A DNA stretch of 64,000 nucleotides from contig JASDFA010000010.1 in assembly GCA_035772735.1 (NCBI GenBank), forward strand, positions 153,328,501 to 153,392,500. The letters run 5' to 3'. This document shows positions 55,865-64,000 of this stretch, one piece after another; position 1 is the stretch's first letter, and the number at the start of each line of letters is the position of its first letter. This DNA comes from Datura wrightii. Its lineage: Eukaryota; Streptophyta; Magnoliopsida; Solanales; Solanaceae. The notes below the pieces were generated by a model, which did no database searches, was not told the origin of the DNA, and worked only from the letters and a program-made list of their open reading frames with translations. The position numbers and the translations under genes were made by a program.

Positions 55865-58800
55865 CTATATGTTGCTACCAGAAACTTTCTGATCTTCGAT
55901 GCCAAGAGATAATCCTGATGTATGATTAAATTGGTCCCTTGTCATAAAAACTGAATGTGGTTGCTGGTATGGTGGGCTCAAGCTTGATTCGAAAATCTGG
56001 TGTGGAAGTGCCGCGTTGTCTTTTGTAAATGCTGCACTTGTGCCCACTCTTTGTTTCTTTGATGACGTCTCACCTTTAGGGCTCTCCATTGGTGAAGTTT
56101 CTTGGTAATCAGAGTCTGGACTGAGAGGCTCATGAGGTGAGGAGAATGATTCATCCATAGAAAGGCTCTTGGTTAGGGCATGTGCTTTTACTGGCTTATC
56201 AGAATGAGGAGACTCAGATGATGGTGCAGGAGTCCCTGGATCAGTTCTGTTATCAGATTCTGGGCCATTGTCGCCAGTTGGAGGAGCAGAGACCCCAGAA
56301 CCAGGAACTTCTGAAAGAACTCCACTGAGCCGCTGTTGTTCTTCGATTATCTTCTTCAAATACTTACCTTGGGCTTCTATTCTAAGTTGTAACTGTTTCT
56401 GAACCTGTTGATGTTAAGAAAAAAAAAAACTGTGGTCACCACTTACACACAAGCATAAAACTTTTGCATGACTTGATTAACGGGAGTCCTTCATGCAGGA
56501 TAGTATGCTTACCAAACTCAGGAGAAGTAAAGTAAAGATAAATTTAATTTATTCCAAGCGAATTCCGATCCATTTCATAAAGAATGATCAATTAATCACG
56601 TGCTTTTGGTGAAACAATAGATAAATTCTGTCAGTTACGATGAAATGTATTTGAGCATAATGGAGCTAGTCTATAATAAATGAACACTTCCTTTGTTCGC
56701 TGCCAATGCGCATCTTCAACAGTCTGCCTGAAAATGGTCAGACATATGGGAGTTTTGATCCTATAACATAGAATATAGTTAATCTACACAAAAAGATAAC
56801 CTTTCTGTTATATTTTTGGCATTATTCTTCTCATTTTAAAAAGAACATATTTTGCATCATTCCTCTTCTTCTTAATAGCTTCAAACCATTGACCTAATGG
56901 AGGGGTTAGTATCTCCACCACTAGAAAACAAGGAAAGTTGGTATACTTTCTGTTACATTATTCCATTTCATCTAACAACGCAAGGATTAGTGCATATCAC
57001 GCTAGTACAATTGCTCTGCTTTCATGACTAGCATGGATACAAGCCCACATTTTAAGAGACTCAACATAATCAGAGTCTCAGAGATACATTTAAATTTTCT
57101 TGAGACAAGATTAAGTAAATGATGAAAAAAGATTCTTGCAGGTCTTTCTTTAAGCGGCATGTTGAAAACAAAAGGTTAAAGCAAAAACTAGAAGGTGATG
57201 GTTATCATTTGCTTATTGTTTTTGCAACTTTTGAAAGACTATTATCCCATAGGACAAGAGAAGCAACATTCTTGCTACACAAGCAGCAAAAGTAAACTCT
57301 CCTCCACCACCCTTTACCTGACAATTAAATACTTCCTGGGGATTATAATCACACCAATTATCTAAAAAACATTAAAAGAACATACCTCCAGTTGCTCATG
57401 CAATCTCTTTTGCACCTCCATCTGCAGCTTCAGCGCCGTAGTGATTTCTACTCCTCTGTCAACAAACAATTCTCTCTCAGGTCAAATATTTAAGATCCTA
57501 AAAAATACAAACCACTTAGTATTTCTCAAACAAAGACTGTCCAAATGGTCATGTTAGAGTACACGACTAGTGCAGATGCATTCTCAGTTGGTGCGCATTC
57601 AAAAGAGATCTACACAAGCAATAAGGAAAATCTACTCACGATGAACCATCCAAACTTGAAAGCATATCTCTTGGTTCTTTCTTATCAGAGTTTTTCCCTT
57701 GCAATCACAAGAGGAAGCCGCGTCAGTAAGTTAGCATTACTGGAGCAGAATCAACCTCCGCACATTTTCAAATAATTAAGCTACGTTCCAAATATAAGGA
57801 GTAAACGACCATGAGGATTTTGAATTCCAGCAGAACCTACCATCAGATGAGGAATCTGGAAGATATTTAGCAAGTCGATATTTCTGAATCAACAGGAAAA
57901 TAAATGCAAGTCAGTTACAAGCACACATCTCCAAAAGATGAGTTGTACACACATGGCGAATATATACCTGTAAGTGGCTTTTTACATGGTAAATGGTTAG
58001 CCCTTGTACACCCATGACTCTAAGAACGCCTTTCGGGGTAGCTCCTGAACCATAGAAAAGAATCTTAGAATTTTTATTATAAGGAAAGGTAATTTCATTA
58101 GTGAAGAGTACCAAGGAGGTACAGAAAAAGTACAAGTGGTCCTAACAGGAAAGCAGTTACAGTATCAAGGCTTCCAAAAAATCCAAAAGAAAAGCTGGAT
58201 TTTCTAGCATACTGCCCCTACACCACATGTAAACACAAGGAGATACTGGATACTTTTGTACACGCCTCAAAGAGTAATTACTCCCTTCATCCTTTTTATT
58301 ATTTTTTTTGTAACATTGTTTGACTGCTACGGAGTATAAGATAGTTTGACTTATATATTATATGTAAGTTGTAGTTACAGTGGACTAAATGTTATATAAC
58401 AGCTGAGAATTTAGTTTGAAAGAGAAATCATGAAAATTAAACTTTAAATTTTGATAACTTAAATAAATATGAATTCTAGAAACTTGAAGTATAACACAAA
58501 GTAGTAATACTTTTAGTTGAATTGTCAGACGTTCTGGGTCATTCAGAAAAGGAAGAAGTGTAAATATGAATTAGGAGTAGGTGTATTAATTATTACAGTT
58601 GTCAAATCTAGATAATTAATGATCAACTAATGGAAAATCAGAGGTTATATACATATAAATTGAAACGTATAGCACCTTGCAAATTCACCATAGTTCGATT
58701 ATATATCTCCAATTCCAAAGATTAAAATAAAGCTGTCACTTCCTTTTTCCCAGATATGTTGTATTAAGCTAAGGCTTGAGCAAATATATGGAATGATAAC

Positions 58801-59439
58801 CAGTAGTGGGGTCAAGTGAAAGTTGACCCCCCTGATTCTTGGGAGCACAGTTGCATTCACGTAGCAATCTATCCTCGGATATTTATGATTTGTATATACT
58901 TGTGCGCAAGCGTCTTTTTGCACCTGAGTTAGCCACGATGTCAAAATTTTTGTTAAGGGTGTTTAAGAATATATGTGTACAAAAAATAATATTTGACCTA
59001 AATACATTGTGTATTTTGCCGGAGAAAGGTGTTCAACTGACCGCCATTTGGCATACGCAGCTAGGGCCCTGCACCCGACTATAATGGTCCCAACTGTTTC
59101 AAAAGGTGGCATCCTAAGACACTCTGACATAGTTGTGGTGGTCCATAGGAAAGAGAGAGGGGTTTTTTGGGGGTGGGGGTGGGGGGTGGGGGGGGGTTTC
59201 TGACCAAAGTGGAAGTCCAGAGACTTACTATCCGGGCCACCAAGTTGTGCTACAGCATCAACAAATCGTTCATGAAGCTCATTGGTCCAACGCAGACGTT
59301 GCTTTGAGGCAAGACTAGGATTGTTGTTGCTTCCATTGATCGGGTCCATAGTGCCGCCACCACAGTCTAATGACTGACTATTGACAGCAGCATTCTTGTG
59401 GACTAAGCTTGAACTGGGAACGCCTTTGGGCTGATACAT
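55865..59439 (-). CDS. PHL7: MYB-CC (GARP) transcription factor, PHL7/PHR1-like
   Basis: Six coding exons on the minus strand: 59439-59229, 58044-57968, 57883-57841, 57697-57640, 57455-57386 and 56404-55865. They sum to 999 bp (332 aa plus TAG), with GT/AG at every junction and phase kept. Residues 46-100 form a single MYB-like (GARP) domain (RLRWTNELHERFVDAV ... GLTIYHVKSHLQKYR). Residues about 130-178 form the MYB-CC coiled coil (LHEQLE motif, then LRIEAQGKYLKKIIEEQQRL). The C terminus is Ser/Pro-rich with a basic patch SSKKQR. Family members are nuclear factors that bind P1BS-type GNATATNC sites and are linked to phosphate starvation and related responses. The PHL7 assignment is from memory of the family, not a search. 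No coding defect was seen. Confidence 0.9.
56405..57385 (-). other. PHL7: intron 5 of MYB-CC gene
   Basis: GT at 57385-57384 and AG at 56406-56405. It is 981 bp, AT-rich, without a recognised element. The acceptor follows an unusual T-run (A-run on plus). Confidence 0.85.
58045..59228 (-). other. PHL7: intron 1 of MYB-CC coding region
   Basis: Donor GTAAGT at 59228, acceptor TCAG at 58045; 1184 bp. It splits the MYB-like domain at the usual place (after GGPD). It contains the G-rich tract at 59169-59197. Confidence 0.88.
59169..59197 (+). repeat. G-rich tract with quadruplex pattern
   Basis: Four or more runs of 5-9 guanines separated by single T (plus strand), 32 bp inside intron 1 from the donor. 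This is the template strand for the MYB-CC gene. Confidence 0.8.
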
Positions 59440-59448
59440 TTCATTTAT

Positions 59449-62432
59449 CTACAAAAATTATGAAGCATTCATAAAAACAGAGACTTCAAAAAGTACTACA
59501 AGAATTTCAAAAGAAAAACAAATAAAAGAGCATTACTTCCTAAATTCAATACACAGAAGCAAAAGATCTAGTCCTCTTGAAATTGCTCTGATTTTCCTTG
59601 ATTCCATGTGAAAAATATTGTCACCAGTTACCTCTTTTTACATTTAATATAACAATTCTCTGACCAACTAATTCTCCTATACCTTAGTTAACTCATCATT
59701 TACTAAAATTGACTTAACCATCAAAGTATTCAATTGTACAGGGTTGGACCCACATGGAACTCTGCGGTGGCTAGAGACCAATTGCTTTTGACGGGGATTT
59801 ATATGTTTATAAAGGCAAGAAATGCTGAAATACGAGTGAGCAGCCAAAGAATCAAAAGGTCAGTGGGTACATGGTTAATAAGGCAGATGATGCAGCTATG
59901 TATTTCGTCGTGCTGCAGGATTAAATCTCCCCTCCAGCAATTTGTCTTTTCCAGCTGATGCTTTTTATTTCCCTTTCTTTTTATTTATTAGTTTTCCTTT
60001 TTAGTTTCTCATTCTATTTTTACTCTCTTCCCAAATTTCCAGACCCACTCCGCTCCAAAACAAAAACGTCTTTTGTTTCTTTTTTCATTTCTATGAGAAA
60101 ATGCTTCTTACTCAACAAACTCCTTCTTCCTCCTCTGTGAAAGCTCTTTTTCCCTGGCGAAACTTCAACTTGCTTCTTATCCCTCTCGGTGATCTCAACA
60201 GTTGGCTTTTCCGCGGAGGTGATTGCCCCTTCCTCTAATTTTTTTATTTGACTTCTGAGACTAAAAGACCAATTAAATGTAGTTCAAATCGTTTTTTGTA
60301 AATTTAGGAACTTTCAAGTTAAGTTAATCTAAAGCTACTAATTTTGCGAGGAATTTTGATTTTGGAAATAAATTCACTGTAAGCAATGATGATACTATTT
60401 ATGTTTTTAAGATATGTAAACGCCACAGACAATTGCAAAAAGATCTTTTTAGCTATAATATTAATTATAGGTTACATGTCAAATATTTTCACCATCAAAT
60501 TTCAAATATTTGCCCGCTAATACTTTGTGCCTATAGAAACTCTAGTAAAGCCAGTAGAGAATCCGTGACTTTAAAATCCTGAGTCCACCACTGTTCATCT
60601 GACTTCGCCCTTGGACTCCAAAATTGACAAGTATTAGTGTACAAGTACTACATTCCCTAGTTTCAACAATAATACTAACTATGACTCAATTCGAAACAAG
60701 TTGAGGTCGCCTATCTGAATGCTATATGCTGATTGTAATTGTAAATAGACACGGGTATAATAGTCAAATTAAGAAGATATAAGGGGTACAATAGTCATTT
60801 AGCTAGTTGAGAGATAGTTTGTTAATAAGGCTGTTAAGGGTTGTTAGAAGATGGTTAACAGAGGTTAAAGATATGTTACTTGTATAAGGGGCTTTTGCCC
60901 TTCTTTAATGAAATTTATTACTTTATCAAAACAATGAGGTTAATAGTATAAGCTAGCTCATTACACTATAAAGCTCATTCATGATCAGATCAATAATATT
61001 CTCTCCCCCTCTTTCACCTTACTCCATCTGTGTAGCTCAATTCAGAAGCTAATCTTTTTCTTCCTAGCTTCATAGGACTGCACTTCAGTGGACACGCTCA
61101 TTTTGCTCTACATATCTATTTCATTTAACTAGTAAATTTAGAAACTAGAGATTCTTCAAAACTAACAATTCCAGGTTTCAAATGAGCTAAATTTATATAT
61201 TAGGACTAGTGATTTCACCAGCTGGTCAAGTCACCTCTTGTATCATATATTGCATTTCAGTTTAACACAAATTTATGCTGATGAGCCCTTTCGCCTTCTT
61301 CTCCGAAAATGAGTATTGAAATGAAATGAGCCCGAACAGATGGAATGAATTTAGAGAAATTCATATCCAGGCACTAAATTAGTTTGAAATTGAGAGAAAT
61401 TCATATACAATAGTCATTTAGCTAGTTGAGAGATAGTTTGTTAATAAGGCTGTTAAGGGTTGTTAGAAGATGGTTAACAGAGGTTAAAGATATGTTACTT
61501 GTATAAGGGGCTTTTGCCCTTCTTTAATGAAATTTATTACTTTATCAAAACAATGAGGTTAATAGTATAAGCTAGCTCATTACACTATAAAGCTCATTCA
61601 TGATCAGATCAATAATATTCTCTCCCCCTCTTTCACCTTACTCCATCTGTGTAGCTCAATTCAGAAGCTAATCTTTTTCTTCCTAGCTTCATAGGACTGC
61701 ACTTCAGTGGACACGCTCATTTTGCTCTACATATCTATTTCATTTAACTAGTAAATTTAGAAACTAGAGATTCTTCAAAACTAACAATTCCAGGTTTCAA
61801 ATGAGCTAAATTTATATATTAGGACTAGTGATTTCACCAGCTGGTCAAGTCACCTCTTGTATCATATATTGCATTTCAGTTTAACACAAATTTATGCTGA
61901 TGAGCCCTTTCGCCTTCTTCTCCGAAAATGAGTATTGAAATGAAATGAGCCCGAACAGATGGAATGAATTTAGAGAAATTCATATCCAGGCACTAAATTA
62001 GTTTGAAATTGAGGCGTATTGATTGTTGTAGCTGTAGTAGATACAAGAACTACAACCCCAAATTCCATTATGTGAAATTGACAAAGTTATAATCACAGTT
62101 GTTATATCACCAGCCATTTATTTTAACTCAACCCTTGTATCAAACATTACATTTCAGCTCATAATACAGCTACTGCTTGTAACTTTCCTCTCCAAAGCAT
62201 CAAACGAAAAAGTAGTCAACTCATCAACAATAACCCTAAATTACACATCTAAACCCCACATAATTCATCGAATTAAAACATAAAAACTCAATCTTCAAAC
62301 CTCCACTACACAACACACCACAAAATCAAGAAATTGACCAAACAGGGAAAAAAAATAGGATCAGAAAATTGAGAAACGCCAACAAACGAGATCACAGAAA
62401 AAGATTAATTTCTTAAGATACAAGCTTCTTAC
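59449..62432 (-). other. PHL7: probable 5'-UTR intron of MYB-CC gene
   Basis: An acceptor (TTTTTGTAG) lies 9 bp before the start codon on the minus strand. A strong donor (ACT|GTAAGA) lies at 62432, after a leader-like exon without ATG. The 2984-bp intron carries the 608-bp tandem duplication. Splice pairing is inferred, not proven. The stretch 59450-60786 holds no recognised gene besides the weak frame discussed under findings. Confidence 0.5.
60787..62013. repeat. 608-bp tandem direct duplication with 11-bp filler
   Basis: 60787-61394 and 61406-62013 look identical base for base. They are joined by AGAAATTCATA. The unit contains TTGTATAAGGGGC and AATGAAATTTATT, reminiscent of an LTR promoter and polyadenylation region, so an old solo LTR may lie within it. 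No terminal repeats were confirmed. Confidence 0.95.
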
Positions 62433-62530
62433 AGTGATGATAGCAGATACTTCTTCCTCGATGCGATCCTCGAATTCCTCACTCCTTCAGCACAAAGCGA
62501 TTTTTTGAATTTGTTGAACTTTATTGAGGA
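62433..62530 (-). other. PHL7: probable 5'-UTR first exon of MYB-CC gene
   Basis: Minus-strand leader ending GCTATCATCACT before a GTAAGA donor. It has no ATG between 62530 and 62433. The upstream boundary is approximate, because the transcription start cannot be read from the sequence. Confidence 0.45.
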
Positions 62531-62648
62531 AAAAAATCTATTACAGGGAAAACTAAGGGGCTCAAAGTAAATAAACTTAAAACTGACCGCGGGCAGGATC
62601 AACTGACCGCAGAGAGTGCCCCAGCGGAGAAAGACATTGTTGTTTAAT

Positions 62649-62670
62649 TAGCCTGGGCCGGCCCGGAATC
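62649..62670 (-). promoter_or_regulatory. site II (TGGGCC/GGCCC) promoter motifs
   Basis: TGGGCCGGCCCGG at 62654-62666 combines TGGGCC and GGCCC elements, the type bound by TCP factors in plant housekeeping promoters. It lies about 120 bp upstream of the inferred first exon. Function is inferred. Confidence 0.45.
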
Positions 62671-62953
62671 TACTTTGTAATATTCCGGCACATTGTGATC
62701 ATGACTCATTTTAATATAGTCCTCCTTTTGCGAATTTTGGATTTTTCTTGATTGTAATTGCCTTTTTGTTTTCTGGACCACTCTTCTCTCCAATGCTTTT
62801 CTTTCATTTTCCAACTTGGTGTTTTTTTGTTTTATTTTTTGCTTTTTCTTATAAGATATTTTACTCTCTTACGGGGCAGATCTATGGGTAAGTGTTGGGG
62901 TGCCACGGCATCCAAACACCTCAATAATACTCTATATAAACATATATGTATAT
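62671..62953. other. short intergenic stretch between promoter and transposon end
   Basis: T-rich sequence with no recognised feature. The frame at 62758-63015 is low-complexity and continues into the LTR. Confidence 0.5.
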
Positions 62954-63818
62954 TGTTAACTTGTAAGAGTTCACCACTAGTCGAGGGATCAACAGTAATC
63001 ATAATAGAAAAATAAATAAAACAGTAACGTAGATGACGCAGAATATTTATGTGGAACCCTCCTTACTCAAGAGAGTAAAACCACGACCTACCTCGTAGGA
63101 TTTCACCAACAACTTCACTATGATTTAGCAACAACTTCACTATGATTTAACAACTAAAATTACAGACTCTTGTAATCCATGGGAATTAAGCTCTTAATCC
63201 AACCCTTCCTTGCGGTAACTCTAAAACAAGGCTACAACACAATAACTATATTGCAACATACTCTAACCAGTTAGCTCTAACTGGTACTCCGTGGCTAACT
63301 CTAGGCCTACACTCAACTACCTCTAATTGATGTCTCCTTCTAAGAACTCAGAATTGATTACAAATGAAAGATACCTACACAAGCTTCACGCAGTGAAGAG
63401 TAGGTTTACACTTAAGAATAAACACAAAGACTAAACAACAACCTAGACTAGAAGATGACTTCAGTTGACTGAGAGCGTGTCCTTTTTGTTGTTGAGCAAC
63501 TTTGTTCTTGGTGAGAACTGCGGCTTTTGCTAAAGAATTTCACAATTTCTTGAAATGCAAAAACTAGGTTTTCAAACTTGTTTTCTCTATAGATAAGTAT
63601 TATAGACTCAAACCTAGGTGTAATCTCATTGAATAAGTATAATTGACCTTCTGCCACTCTACTATGTCTCTGCTGCAGTACTGTTGCAGTCCTACCAACC
63701 ATTGCAGAGATAGTACACTCTACAGTTGTAAAGTCTGTCATTGGTTGCATACGACTATCAGGGATCTGAAAGGATCTGGTCCCTCTATGGTTTGTCTATT
63801 ATCAAAACCAAGGGTACA
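62954..63818 (-). repeat. Sirevirus-like 3' LTR
   Basis: On the minus strand it starts TGTACCCTTGGTTTTG after a purine tract (AAGAAGGAAAGAA, 63821-63834) that follows the typical TTTGTCATCATCAA context of Sirevirus 3' LTRs. It is rich in the leader-like text seen in such LTRs (TTACCGCAAGGAAGG, CTTGTAATC). The lower boundary (TGTTAACTTG at 62954) is the best TG match but uncertain, and no TSD was found. The frame 63448-63750 lies inside it and is not a gene. Confidence 0.5.
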
Positions 63819-64000
63819 ATAATTCTTTCCTTCTTGATGATGACAAACATATAGGTTTAATCCTCCTGGGGTTCCGTCCCATTTTGAACTAGGAGCCAAA
63901 ACGGGAGACTCAAGTGTAGGAGTGGAAGAGGAAGATTCAATGTCTTTTCCACTGCTTCTTACCCTTGACTCACCCAAAGCCATCTGAGTTAGGCTCTAAA
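63819..64000 (-). mobile_element. internal 3' end of Sirevirus-like element (continues beyond window)
   Basis: Holds the polypurine tract and a minus-strand frame (MALGESRVRSSGKDIESSSS) running off the window. By position it may be the tail of an env-like or other accessory region. Too little is present to name a product. Confidence 0.4.

Noticed and set aside
57545..57775. Plus-strand ORF across exon 4 of the MYB-CC gene
   Set aside because: Antisense shadow of an exon with good minus-strand splice sites.
1..64000. CRISPR array, rRNA, tRNA gene, or integrated pararetrovirus
   Set aside because: No regularly spaced short repeats, no RNA gene motifs (the TGGTATCAGAGC sites are primer sites next to LTRs), and no movement-protein or pararetrovirus signature; all RT copies are copia or gypsy with LTRs.

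Overview
This is nuclear DNA from a flowering plant. It shows AT-rich intergenic sequence, spliced genes, and LTR retrotransposons with tRNA-iMet-type primer sites. The element lineages (Sirevirus with an env-like region, Tekay-like chromoviruses with about 2.5-kb LTRs, Tork/Tnt1-like copia) and their codon style make a solanaceous eudicot likely, but that is inference.

Layout. 1-4666: AT-rich intergenic DNA with simple repeats, one Helitron-like 3' terminus (1534-1564) and one small ORF behind a TATA box (1864-2064). 4667-39411: a Russian-doll nest of LTR retrotransposons. A gypsy remnant U (minus strand; 5' LTR 39110-39411, gag-protease 37240-39109, RT start 4690-4756) was split by a Sirevirus-type copia element S (minus; 4762-37239; TSD TTATG on both sides). 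S was split inside its reverse transcriptase by a Tekay-like gypsy element Z (plus; 9165-32372). Z was split near the end of pol by a related gypsy element X (minus; 16564-29518; TSD ATTGT). X itself carries an extra LTR inserted in its RT gene (TSD GTATG), and its gag-protease half is inverted relative to its pol half. 39449-43020: a small decayed copia element T (233-bp LTRs). 43021-44711: AT-rich DNA with a cluster of ACCTC/GAGGT dyads. 44712-53889: a decayed copia element V interrupted by a chromodomain-bearing gypsy element W (46609-52683; TSD CTTA).

53890-62700 is the host-gene island. It holds one well supported gene on the minus strand: a six-coding-exon MYB-CC (GARP) transcription factor of the PHL7/PHR1-like type (coding span 55865-59439, 332 aa). 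It has a probable 5'-UTR exon near 62433-62530 behind site II promoter motifs. The inferred 3-kb 5'-UTR intron contains an apparently identical 608-bp tandem duplication joined by an 11-bp filler copied from nearby sequence. 62954-64000 is the 3' end of another Sirevirus-like element, lying just upstream of the gene promoter.

Nearly all transposon coding regions carry stops or frameshifts. The exception is the pol half of X, one open frame of about 925 codons. No CRISPR, rRNA or tRNA gene was seen. I found no evidence of a new multi-gene system. The most unusual content is the nested and inverted transposon structure and the filler-joined duplication.
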